NCBI GenBank assembly: GCA_031260725.1
Contig: JAISKZ010000020.1
Location: 1 to 46,238, forward strand
DNA: 46,238 nucleotides
From: Desulfovibrio sp.
Lineage (GTDB): Bacteria; Desulfobacterota; Desulfovibrionia; Desulfovibrionales; Desulfovibrionaceae
Direction: 5' to 3'
Both the position numbers and the translations under genes were made by a program. The notes below the pieces were generated by a model. That model saw only the letters and a program-made list of their open reading frames with translations, was not told the origin of the DNA and ran no database searches. Every line of letters starts with the position of its first letter. Within the stretch, counting starts at the first letter, position 1. Below are positions 27,123-35,926 of this stretch, piece after piece.

Positions 27123-28398
27123 GCTGGTATTGCTCCACTATGGCGTGCGCCTTTGGCAGCTCTTCCACGACAGCGTCCAGCGCCTGACGGACATGTTCCT
27201 CGGTATGGGCGGCGGAGAGGAAAAAGCGCAGTCGCGCAGTGCCCTCTTTGACCGCCGGGAACGTAACGGGCATGACATAGGTGCCCCTTTTGAAAAGTGC
27301 CGTGGACAGAAAGCCCGCCACCATTGAATCGCCCACCATCACGGGCACAATAGCATAGCCCTGCGCCGCGCCGGTATCCAGTCCCCTGCTTTTTGCATAC
27401 TCAAGAAAAAAGCGCGTGATGCGCTGAAGCCTGTGCACGCGCTCCGGTTCGTGCAGCATAATCTCAAGAGCCTTGCGGCATGCCGCGGCGATGACAGGAG
27501 GCATGCCCACGCTAAACACAAAGCCGGGCGAGCCGTATTTGAGAAATTCCACCAGCTCGCGGCTGCCGGCGATAAAACCGCCGCAACCGCACAAGACCTT
27601 GGAAAGGGTGCTCATCCACATATCCACGTCCGTGGAGGGAAAGCCATAATACTCGCGCACGCCGCGCCCTGATTTGCCGAGCACGCCGAGCGAGTGGGCC
27701 TCGTCCACCATAAGCATGCAGTCATATTTTTTCTTCAGCTCAATTATTTTGGGCAGGTCGGGGATATTCCCGTCCATGCTGAAAAGCCCCTCCGTGACAA
27801 TTACAGCACGTTTGTGCGCCGCTCGGTGCGTTTTGAGCATGACTTCAAGGGAATCACAGTCATTGTGGACATAGGAATAGCGTGCCGCGCCAGAAAGTCT
27901 GGCGCCCTGAATGAGCGAATTGTGCGCAAGACCGTCGTGAAAAATGGCGTCTCTTGCGCTGAACAAAAAACCCAAGGTGGACACGTTGGCCGCGTGACCG
28001 CTGACATAAATGATGCAGTCTTCCACTTCATACAGATCGGCCAGCGCTTCTTCCAGCGCTCTGTGCTGGGGGCGCTCGCCTCCCACAAGGCGGCTGGCCC
28101 CCGACGAGGTGCCGAACAAGCGCGCGGTTTCGGCGACAAGCGCCGTGATCTCCGGGTGCGCGTTAATATCCAGATAATCGTAGGTGGAAAAATTGAGATA
28201 TTCCTGCCCGTTTACTTGCGTAGTGGCCTTGGCCGCCCGTTCGTGACAGGCAAAGAGGGGATTGACCATTCCCATTTTAGCGCCCATTTCCACAAGACGA
28301 TCAAAGGAGAGCTTGGAACGCGCGCGATTGAGACCTGAAACGTGTTCAAGCTGATCTGTCGGCGCAACGGCGGCCTGACAGGAATGTTTTTTCTTCAT
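27097..28398 (-). CDS. Alpha-oxoamine synthase-like PLP enzyme (BioF/KBL/SPT/CqsA superfamily)
   Basis: 'YDYLDINAHPEI', 'GTSSGASRLVGGERPQHRALEEALADLY', 'HNSLIQGARLSGA', 'MLMVDEAHSLGVLGKSGRGVREYYG', 'STLSKVLCGCGGFIAGS' (PLP lysine motif). Confidence 0.82.
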   Translation of the reverse strand: MKKKHSCQAAVAPTDQLEHVSGLNRARSKLSFDRLVEMGAKMGMVNPLFACHERAAKATTQVNGQEYLNFSTYDYLDINAHPEITALVAETARLFGTSSGASRLVGGERPQHRALEEALADLYEVEDCIIYVSGHAANVSTLGFLFSARDAIFHDGLAHNSLIQGARLSGAARYSYVHNDCDSLEVMLKTHRAAHKRAVIVTEGLFSMDGNIPDLPKIIELKKKYDCMLMVDEAHSLGVLGKSGRGVREYYGFPSTDVDMWMSTLSKVLCGCGGFIAGSRELVEFLKYGSPGFVFSVGMPPVIAAACRKALEIMLHEPERVHRLQRITRFFLEYAKSRGLDTGAAQGYAIVPVMVGDSMVAGFLSTALFKRGTYVMPVTFPAVKEGTARLRFFLSAAHTEEHVRQALDAVVEELPKAHAIVEQYQRDHQNRQQ

Positions 28399-28702
28399 GC
28401 CTTATCCTCAAACAGGTAGTTCAAACAAAAATTTCCACGCCGGATTGCGCCGCATTTAACGACGGCATAATCTTGTAACAATTAAGTATACATGAGTCGG
28501 CAGCGGATGGCAAGCGTTGAATGACCAATTGACAGGGCATGTATAGACCCCGAGTCAAGGATTTTTTGAACTGACGGGGTAATCCTTCCCTTTTTAGAAG
28601 TAAAGCCTATACCGCCAGGTTTCTTTTTATGGCAGGTCGTTCGCCATCTTGGGTCGCTCGTTGTTATCCATCTGATATACTGATATATCAGCTCCATATG
28701 AA

Positions 28703-28865
28703 ACGCCTTACGGCTAACTGTGTAAACGCCATGCCCGTGAACTGCTTTTTGAATCTGAATTTGCGTGAAGAAGATCCTGTTTTGTGCCTGTGTTTAAGTT
28801 TTTGAAAAACATGTCCGGAAATGAGAGATAGCGTTTGCGAGAAGAGTGTGGTAGTATGAAGCCAT
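28703..28865 (-). pseudogene. Frameshifted, truncated N-terminus of an IS4-type (DUF4372-like) transposase
   Basis: From ATG 28865 (AAGGAGA upstream): MASYYHTLLANAI, then after one frameshift SLISGHVFQKLKHRHKTGSSSRKFRFKKQFTGMAFTQLAVRRF before a stop. Confidence 0.55.
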
Positions 28866-29057
28866 ATTCAAAATCTCCTTAGAGTGATAGAAAGTTGCGC
28901 AATAAATTCATACCGCAAATCAAAGAGGTTTTGGACATTTTTTACCCTTAACCGGACGGCAATGGTGCACGATATTTTGTAATAATTATTGTATTTATCT
29001 ACAATAGTTATATCCTTAATTCGTCGCATATTGACAACGTTGCCATACTGCAAACTC

Positions 29058-29144
29058 CAGACGTTCGAAAGCCGTTTGCAAAAACGCATCAAAGAAATTT
29101 TGGGTGTCACAGCCAAGGTGCGTCTGATGGAACCGCATTCTCTA
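29058..29144 (+). pseudogene. C-terminal fragment of a phenylacetate-CoA ligase-like gene, in frame with the following membrane subunit
   Basis: Frame of ORF 28989-31151 reads QTFESRLQKRIKEILGVTAKVRLMEPHSL, resembling the PaaK C-terminal '...RIKE.LGVT.KVRLVEP.S.' segment. Confidence 0.55.
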
Positions 29145-31151
29145 TATCTTTTTTGTGCTGTTCTCGCGCTTCTTGTCGGGGGAGCTTTCTGTTCCCTGAT
29201 TGCGGGCCGCGCGGCGGCAGCGACAGCGTCCTGCGCCTGTGTGGCTGCCGGGGCTGTGGGGCTGTGCCTTTCCCTGTATCTTTTGCTGTCTGGAGCAACG
29301 CTGCGCGTCAGTTTTCCCCTGCCTTTGCCGCTTGGAGAATGTCTTTTTTGCGTAGATCGTCTCTCCTCAGTTTTTCTGCCTCCGGTTTTTCTGTTGGCTC
29401 TCATCGGCGGGGCGCTTTTGCCGGGCCGCCTGAAATCCCTGGCCGCCGAGGCAGCCGAAACGGGCGCGCGTCTTGCCGTTGGCAGGCATTGCTTTTTTTT
29501 CTGTTTTCTCATCGCCGGCATGGTGATGACGCTCACGGCCGCAGACGCCGTTTTGTTTCTCATTTCCTGGGAAATCATGTCGCTCATGCCTTTTTTTCTC
29601 ATCAGCCCGTTGGACAGGGACGCGAACGAGCGTTTTGCGGTATGGGTGTACCTGACGGCGGCGCACCTCGGCGTGCTGCCTCTGCTGCTGCTCTTTGCGG
29701 GTATGGGGGCAGAGGCCGGCGGAACAGATTTTGCTCTTTTTGCCACGCGCGGCGCGTGGAGTCACCCGTGCCTGTATTTCATGCTGGCTCTGGTAGGTTT
29801 TGGTTTGAAAGCGGGTCTCGTCCCGCTGCATGTCTGGATGCCTGAAGCGCATTCCTCCGCCCCTGGGCATGTGGCGGTGCTGCTCTCCGGGGCCATGCTC
29901 AATGTTGGACTGTACGGCATCTTGCGCGTGTTGCTGCTTGCCGGACCGCCGGAAGCCTGGTGGGCATACGCGCTGATGGGCGCGGGCGTTCTTTCCGGCG
30001 TGACCGGCATTCTGCTGGGCCTTGTCCAGTCTGACTTAAAGCGCACACTGGCCTATTCCAGCGCGGAAAACATGGGCATCATCTGTCTTGCCTTGGGCGG
30101 CGCACTGCTAGCGTGCAGCATCGGCTCTTCAGCCGCCGCGCTGCTGCTGGCCGGCGTTTTTTTGCACATCTGGAACCACTCGCTTTTTAAAAGCCTGCTT
30201 TTTCTCGCAGCCAACGCGGTGAAGGAACACACGCACACCATGCTTATCCAGCGCTTGGGCGGGCTTCACAAACGCATTCCCTTCACGGGGGGGTGTTTTG
30301 CCCTGGGCAGCGCCGCCATTGCCGGCATTCCCCCTTTAAACGGCTTTATGAGCGAGTTGCTTCTCTACACGGGCTTTGCGGTCGGCAGCAAAGCCGCGGG
30401 CAATACGGAAACAGTTCTGCTGTTCTGGGGCGCTTTTTTTGTGCTTGGCGCCATTGCCGGCATGGCTCTTTTTGCATTTACCCAAGCGTACGGCCTGGCT
30501 TTTCTCGGCGCGCCCCGGAGCGCGCAAAGCTGCCAAGCGCGTGAGCCGGAAACGCTGTTTAAGGCAGCAATGCTGTTGTTGGCGCTGTTGTGTCTTTGTG
30601 CGGGATTTGCCGGGCCGCTGCTCCTGAAAGCGCTCTCGCCTTTTCTTGTCTGGTTCGCGTCAGGACTCGGCATTCCCACCGCAGTCTGCGCGGAAGGCAT
30701 GGAGGCCGCAGCTACGGTGCTTGCGTGGTACGCGGCCCTAGGGGCGGCTCTGCTTGCGCTGTTCGTCCTTGTGAGTCTGGCGCGTGGACGGGCTGTGGGC
30801 AAGAACGGCTTTGCCGAAGGTGTGACTTGGTCTTGCGGCTACTGCCGACCGACGGCCCGCATGCAATACACGGGCGGCGCCTTTGCGCGCACGTTCGCAA
30901 TGCTGCTGCACCCGCTTGCGCGGACGCGGACTGTGACGCCGAAAGTGCAGGGTCTTTTTCCAGGTCGGGAGAAGGCGATTATGACAAGCCCTGATTGGCC
31001 GACGGAACTGTGGAGTAGCCTTTTGTTCCGGCCTGTCACCGCTGTGGCCGAAGCCGCGAAAAATTTGCAAACAGGTCTTGTGAATCTGTATATCCTGTAT
31101 ATTTTCATTGCCCTGGTGGCGGCCTTGACCTGGGCTTTGGGGTGGGCATGA
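29127..31151 (+). CDS. Complex I / hydrogenase-4-like proton-translocating membrane subunit (HyfB-like)
   Basis: 'VGFGLKAGLVPLHVWMPEAHSSAPGHVAVLLSGAMLNVGLYG', 'DLKRTLAYSSAENMGIICLALG', 'NHSLFKSLLFLAANAV'. ATG 29127 has AAGGTG upstream; start uncertain because of the fusion. Confidence 0.88.
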   Translation: MEPHSLYLFCAVLALLVGGAFCSLIAGRAAAATASCACVAAGAVGLCLSLYLLLSGATLRVSFPLPLPLGECLFCVDRLSSVFLPPVFLLALIGGALLPGRLKSLAAEAAETGARLAVGRHCFFFCFLIAGMVMTLTAADAVLFLISWEIMSLMPFFLISPLDRDANERFAVWVYLTAAHLGVLPLLLLFAGMGAEAGGTDFALFATRGAWSHPCLYFMLALVGFGLKAGLVPLHVWMPEAHSSAPGHVAVLLSGAMLNVGLYGILRVLLLAGPPEAWWAYALMGAGVLSGVTGILLGLVQSDLKRTLAYSSAENMGIICLALGGALLACSIGSSAAALLLAGVFLHIWNHSLFKSLLFLAANAVKEHTHTMLIQRLGGLHKRIPFTGGCFALGSAAIAGIPPLNGFMSELLLYTGFAVGSKAAGNTETVLLFWGAFFVLGAIAGMALFAFTQAYGLAFLGAPRSAQSCQAREPETLFKAAMLLLALLCLCAGFAGPLLLKALSPFLVWFASGLGIPTAVCAEGMEAAATVLAWYAALGAALLALFVLVSLARGRAVGKNGFAEGVTWSCGYCRPTARMQYTGGAFARTFAMLLHPLARTRTVTPKVQGLFPGREKAIMTSPDWPTELWSSLLFRPVTAVAEAAKNLQTGLVNLYILYIFIALVAALTWALGWA

Positions 31152-32122
31152 CGTCGCAGATGATTGTTGCCTTGGGTGGCATGCTTCTTTCCCTCCTGTT
31201 GGCACCTCTGCTGCCCGGTTGCACCAACAGGGTCAAGGCCATGATGGGCGGCAGAAAAGGCAGACCCCTGCTGCAACTTTATTTTGACTTGTGTCGGCTC
31301 ATGGGTAAAAGCCCGGTTTATCCGGGTGTCACTACATATTTTTTCAAGGCTGCGCCTACGGCGTGTTTGACATCTGCCGTAGCGGCCCTGACTGTGTTGC
31401 CTTTTTGGCCAGTGGCTGCGCCTGCAAATTTTTCCGGAGATTTTATTCTGCTTGCCGGTTTGTTTGCCATGTCTCGTTTTTTTTTGATTCTTGCTGCTCT
31501 GGACACGGGCAGCGCCTTTGAAGGCATGGGCGCGTCGCGGGATGCCCTGTTTTCTGCTCTGGCTGAACCCATTTTTCTGTTTTGCCTCCTGCTGCTGTGT
31601 CGGCAGGCACACAGCCTTACCCTGTCGGGCATGACAACTGTCGCGGCCGGCCCAGCCGCCATCCAGGGGTACTGGATGTTCTACCTCATGCTTGCCTTCG
31701 CCCTGTTTCTGCTGCTGCTGCAAGAGAACAGCCGCATCCCCGTGGATGATCCCAATACCCATCTGGAACTCACCATGATACATGAAGTGATGATTTTGGA
31801 TCACAGCGGACCGGATTTGGCCTTTCTGGAATATGCCGCCGCACTCAAGCTGTGGATATTCAGCCTGCTCATTGCCGGTCTTGTTCTGCCTCTGCCGTCC
31901 GTGCCCCTGTTTGATGACGGAGGGTCGTTGGGCCCTCATGGTCTTGCCGGTCTTGCCGTCCACTGGGGCACAACCCTGCTTGCGATCTTTGGCGTCGGCG
32001 CGCTTGTGGGTCTGGTGGAATCCCTGATGGCACGGTTGCGCATGGAGCGCGTTCCCCAGGTTCTGGCCATGGCCGGAGCCTTTGCCGGACTTGCCGCGCT
32101 CACGCTGTGGAGGCAGGCATGA
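31148..32122 (+). CDS. NuoH/HyfC-like membrane subunit
   Basis: 'GGRKGRPLLQLYFDLCRLMGKSPVYPGVTTYFF' and 'QENSRIPVDDPNTHLELTMIHEVMILDHSGPDLAFLEYAAALKLW'. Confidence 0.9.
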   Translation: MTSQMIVALGGMLLSLLLAPLLPGCTNRVKAMMGGRKGRPLLQLYFDLCRLMGKSPVYPGVTTYFFKAAPTACLTSAVAALTVLPFWPVAAPANFSGDFILLAGLFAMSRFFLILAALDTGSAFEGMGASRDALFSALAEPIFLFCLLLLCRQAHSLTLSGMTTVAAGPAAIQGYWMFYLMLAFALFLLLLQENSRIPVDDPNTHLELTMIHEVMILDHSGPDLAFLEYAAALKLWIFSLLIAGLVLPLPSVPLFDDGGSLGPHGLAGLAVHWGTTLLAIFGVGALVGLVESLMARLRMERVPQVLAMAGAFAGLAALTLWRQA

Positions 32123-32781
32123 CAGTTCTGCCCGTTGCCGGGAACGTGCTGGAGGCGCTTCTCGGGCTTGTCATTATCAGCGACTTCTGTTTGCTTGGGG
32201 CTGAACGCAGCCGCCTGTGCATCCGACTCGTCGCTCTGCAGGGAGTTATCCTTGGATTTATGCCTGTATTTGCCGCCGGTGACGGCATGACGCCTTGGCT
32301 TGCCGTCGCTGTTGCCGTGTTTTTTGTTGTCAAAGGGGGCATGCTGCCCCTGCTGTTATGGCACACTTATAAAAAATTGCATCCCCGTGCTCCCGGCGCG
32401 TCCTACTTAGGCAATACTGCGTCGGTGCTGCTGGGACTTGCCGCATTCGCTTTTTCCCTCTGGCTGAACTCGCGCCTGGGCATTGCCGCCAATCCTTTGT
32501 TTTCACATATATTTCCAACGGCTTTTGCCACTATTTTTTCAGGTCTTTTGCTTATTACTTCGCGGCGCATGGCGCTGGCGCAAATATTCGGCTATCTTGT
32601 TATGGAAAACGGCATCTACCTTCTTGGGGCGCCTATGGCGCAGGAAAGCGCCGTCTGGCTGGAGTTTTCCATACTGATGGACATTCTTGTGGCCGCCTTT
32701 GTCATGGGCATTGCCTTGACCCATATCAACCGGGCTTTTGATTCCACAGACGTGGAGTGCTTTGCCTCGCTGCGGGACTGA
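32119..32781 (+). CDS. NuoK/HyfE-like membrane subunit
   Basis: 'LLITSRRMALAQIFGYLVMENGIYLLGAPMAQESAVWLEFSILMDILVAAFVMGIALTHINRAFDSTDVECFASLRD'. Confidence 0.87.
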   Translation: MTVLPVAGNVLEALLGLVIISDFCLLGAERSRLCIRLVALQGVILGFMPVFAAGDGMTPWLAVAVAVFFVVKGGMLPLLLWHTYKKLHPRAPGASYLGNTASVLLGLAAFAFSLWLNSRLGIAANPLFSHIFPTAFATIFSGLLLITSRRMALAQIFGYLVMENGIYLLGAPMAQESAVWLEFSILMDILVAAFVMGIALTHINRAFDSTDVECFASLRD

Positions 32782-32782
32782 C

Positions 32783-34270
32783 GTGTCCATTGCTTCCCTT
32801 CTTTTGCCCGCACTGCTGCTGCTGCCTTTGTGTGCGGCCATGTTGTCCTGGTTTGTTCCGGCAGACCAGTTGCGGCGCGCGTTTTTGCTCGTGACGGCCA
32901 CGGTTGAACTGTTGCTTGCCGCGGCGTGCTGGTTTGTGGAACCGGCTTCATTGGGCGGCGAGCTGCTTTGTCTTGACGCTATGGGACGTCTGGTGCTGAG
33001 TTTGACCTGCGTGCTGTTTTTCGCGGCTTCGCTTTATGCCGTGTCCTACCTGAAAGCGGAAGATCCCGGCGCGCGGACAGATTTTCATCAGGGGCTACAT
33101 TTTTCCAACGCTCCAGAAGCCACGTTTACAGGCTGTATGCTGCTTTTTCTGGCTGCATCCGTTTTGGCCGCGTCAACGCGGCATATGGGTCTGCTCTGGG
33201 TCGGGATTGAAACAACGACAGTTGTCAGCGCCCCACTTATCTCCTTTCATCGTCACAGGCGTTCTCTGGAAGCAACATGGAAATATCTGCTCATCTGCTC
33301 TGTGGGCATCGGCTTTGCGCTTATCGGCAATCTGCTGCTGGATATTGCCATGCAGAGTGAGGCAAGGCATGTTGTTGACATGTCCGTCAGTTCTTTGTCA
33401 CAAGGGAGCGGGCGCGTGCACCCCGCCTGGTTCAAAGCCGCCTTTGTGTTTCTGCTCATCGGCTATGGCGCGAAAATGGGCATAGCGCCCATGCACACCT
33501 GGCTGCCGGACGCACACAGTGAAGCTCCGTCTCTGGTGTCTGCTTTGCTGTCAGGCGCGTTGCTCAACTGCGCTTTCCTCGGCATTTTTCGGGCACAGGA
33601 AGTGGCGCTTTCTGTCGGTTTTGCGGAATTTACCTCAACGCTGCTGCTGGCCTTCGGTTTTTCGTCAATGCTGGTTGCCGCCCTCTTTATCGTAAATTTG
33701 GGCGATTTCAAGCGGATGCTGGCGTATTCCAGCGTGGAGCACATGGGTATTCTGCTTATTGCGCTGGGCGTCGGGATAGCCGCAGGGAGAGGCGGACTAT
33801 TGCACATGGCCGGCCATTCTCTGGTCAAGGCGGCGCTTTTTTTGCTGGCGGGCAATATTCTGGCGCGCTACCACACCAAGTCGAGTCACGACGTTTCCGG
33901 TATGGCGCAAAGTCTGCCCATGACATCAGCCCTGTGGCTGACCGGCATTATCGCCATTACCGGCACGCCGCCTTTTGTTGTTTTTATCAGCGAATTTTTT
34001 GTGCTCCAAGGGCTTCTGAATGGTGGACTGCTTTTGCCCGCAGCCTATCTGACGCTGCTGGGCGTTATTTTTGTTGGCATGATTACTCCCACACTGCACA
34101 TGTGCCGAGGCGGCATGCCGCATGACCGCACGGCAAAGGGGGGAGAAAATCTGCTTTTTGTGTTGCCTTCGGCCTGTCTTCTTGTTTCGGCCCTAGCGCT
34201 CGGCCTGTATTTGCCCGAATGGCTACGCGAGTCTCTTGACAGGGCTGCGGCTTTGGCTTTTCATCCATAA
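32783..34270 (+). CDS. NuoL/M/HyfF-like antiporter-type membrane subunit
   Basis: 'IGYGAKMGIAPMHTWLPDAHSEAPSLVSALLSGALLNCAFLGIFR', 'DFKRMLAYSSVEHMGILLIALG', 'GHSLVKAALFLLAGNILARYHTK'. GTG start at 32783. Confidence 0.9.
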   Translation: MSIASLLLPALLLLPLCAAMLSWFVPADQLRRAFLLVTATVELLLAAACWFVEPASLGGELLCLDAMGRLVLSLTCVLFFAASLYAVSYLKAEDPGARTDFHQGLHFSNAPEATFTGCMLLFLAASVLAASTRHMGLLWVGIETTTVVSAPLISFHRHRRSLEATWKYLLICSVGIGFALIGNLLLDIAMQSEARHVVDMSVSSLSQGSGRVHPAWFKAAFVFLLIGYGAKMGIAPMHTWLPDAHSEAPSLVSALLSGALLNCAFLGIFRAQEVALSVGFAEFTSTLLLAFGFSSMLVAALFIVNLGDFKRMLAYSSVEHMGILLIALGVGIAAGRGGLLHMAGHSLVKAALFLLAGNILARYHTKSSHDVSGMAQSLPMTSALWLTGIIAITGTPPFVVFISEFFVLQGLLNGGLLLPAAYLTLLGVIFVGMITPTLHMCRGGMPHDRTAKGGENLLFVLPSACLLVSALALGLYLPEWLRESLDRAAALAFHP

Positions 34271-34307
34271 TATTTTGCAATACCCTTACGAAGGTAACAA
34301 AACAGCC

Positions 34308-35909
34308 ATGACGCGCTCCTCATTCACGCACAAACCTCATATTACTTCAGTGGACGTGATTGTGCCGCCGGCGGGGCAGCCGCCAAAAGGCGGCACCTGT
34401 CCTGACGCCTTGTGTTTGCGCAACGGCCGCGCCGCGCCGCTCGCCGCTCTTCCGGTAATGAGTTTTGCTCGTTTCAGCCAGTGGCTTTCTGAACAGATTG
34501 GCGCAGGCTGTCGGGCGGTCGCATTTTTTGCCGTGCCGCGCGAGAGCGCTTCCGCACAGCGCACGGCGCCCCCCCTGTTTTTTCTCTATGCCGTGCTGGC
34601 CGATGACGTCGCCGGTCTGCTTCTGGCGGCGCGCACAGAGGTTGGAAGCAGCTATCCTTCGTTGACGCCCGGCATTGCCGCGCTGCACCTTTTTGAACGC
34701 GTTCTTTATGAAAAATTCGCCATTTTGCCTGAAGGCCACCCCTGGCTCAAACCGGTGCGCTTTAACAATTCCGCCGGTCCCGGCGTCGGCGAGATGGATT
34801 TTTATCGGATTGACGGCGACGAGGTGCATGAAGTTGCCGTCGGGCCTATCCATGCTGGGGTCATTGAGTGTGGACATTTTCGTTTTCAATGTCTGGGCGA
34901 GGAAGTGCTGCATCTGGAAATTTCGTTAGGCTATCATCACCGCGGTGTTGAAGCCATGCTGACGGGTGGGCCGCTTGCCCGTATTCTGCCGCTTATGGAA
35001 ACAGTGGCGGGCGACAGCACGGCGGCGCACGCTTTTGCCTGTTGCACTCTGCTGGAAGGCCTTTCAGAAACATCACCCTCACCACGCGGACAGCATATCC
35101 GTGCTCTCGCTCTGGAGTTGGAACGTCTTGCCTGCCATACGGGCGATATAGGCGCCATTGCCGGAGACGTCGGTTTTTTGCCCACGTCGGCTTTTTGCGG
35201 GAGGCTGCGGGGAGACTGGCTGAACATGAGCGCCATGATCTGCGGCAGTCGTTTCAGCCGGGGGCTGTTTGTTCCGGGTGGGACGGCTTTTGATCTTGAT
35301 CCCGCTTTGGCGCGCGTGCTGATGGACAAAGTCGCCCTGGCTGCGCGGGATGTGCAGGGCGCAGTGCGTTTGGTATGGGATTCTCCCTCTGTCATGGCCC
35401 GTTTGACAGGGATCGGCGTTCTTCCTACCTCTGTGGCTGCCTCTTTGGGAATGGTGGGGCCACCGGCGCGCGCTTCAGGCCTTGCGCGGGACGCGCGGCG
35501 CAGCCACCCGCTGCCGTGCCTGCCCGCACTGGAAAAAATATGCGCGGCTGACGGGGGCGATGTGGGCGACAGAACCGTATTGCGGTATGACGAAGTGCTG
35601 GCTTCAGCCGCCCTGTGTCAAAATATCCTGAAAGATCTTCCTGCAGGCGGTTGCCGCGCAGAAAAACAGAAAAAATTTCACGCAGTTGCGCCGAAACACA
35701 TTGCGGTTGCTCTGGCGGAAGGCTGGCGGGGAGAAGTCTGTCATGTGGCGCTGACGGATGAAATCGGTCATTTCGCTGCCTATTCCATTGTGGACCCTTC
35801 GTTCCACAACTGGGCCGGGCTTGCCTATGCCCTGCGAGGTCAGCAGATTTCTGATTTCCCCCTATGCAACAAAAGTTTCAATTTGTCTTACTGCGGCCAT
35901 GATTTATAA
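34308..35909 (+). CDS. NuoC-NuoD fused, hydrogenase-large-subunit-like protein lacking [NiFe] ligand motifs (Ehr-like)
   Basis: 'VGPIHAGVIECGHFRFQCLGEEVLHLEISLGYHHRGVEAML' places it in group 4 / NuoD. At L1 it reads METVAGDSTAAHA instead of ERVCGxCG; at L2 it reads VDPSFHNW instead of DPCxxC. Confidence 0.88.
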   Translation: MTRSSFTHKPHITSVDVIVPPAGQPPKGGTCPDALCLRNGRAAPLAALPVMSFARFSQWLSEQIGAGCRAVAFFAVPRESASAQRTAPPLFFLYAVLADDVAGLLLAARTEVGSSYPSLTPGIAALHLFERVLYEKFAILPEGHPWLKPVRFNNSAGPGVGEMDFYRIDGDEVHEVAVGPIHAGVIECGHFRFQCLGEEVLHLEISLGYHHRGVEAMLTGGPLARILPLMETVAGDSTAAHAFACCTLLEGLSETSPSPRGQHIRALALELERLACHTGDIGAIAGDVGFLPTSAFCGRLRGDWLNMSAMICGSRFSRGLFVPGGTAFDLDPALARVLMDKVALAARDVQGAVRLVWDSPSVMARLTGIGVLPTSVAASLGMVGPPARASGLARDARRSHPLPCLPALEKICAADGGDVGDRTVLRYDEVLASAALCQNILKDLPAGGCRAEKQKKFHAVAPKHIAVALAEGWRGEVCHVALTDEIGHFAAYSIVDPSFHNWAGLAYALRGQQISDFPLCNKSFNLSYCGHDL

Positions 35910-35926
35910 ACAGGGCACATGGAACC

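Noticed and set aside
28680-28691. 12-nt perfect palindrome ctgatatatcag
   Set aside because: Short and AT-rich; expected by chance and lying in a debris zone, so not reported as a regulatory site.
30839-31963. 374-aa minus-strand ORF
   Set aside because: Antisense to the HyfB/HyfC-like genes; highly basic Gln/Arg/Lys-rich shadow translation with no domain signal.
34308-35909. Annotation as an active [NiFe] hydrogenase (formate hydrogenlyase/Hyf)
   Set aside because: Both cysteine ligand motifs are replaced (AGDST, DPSFHNW) and no maturation genes are nearby.
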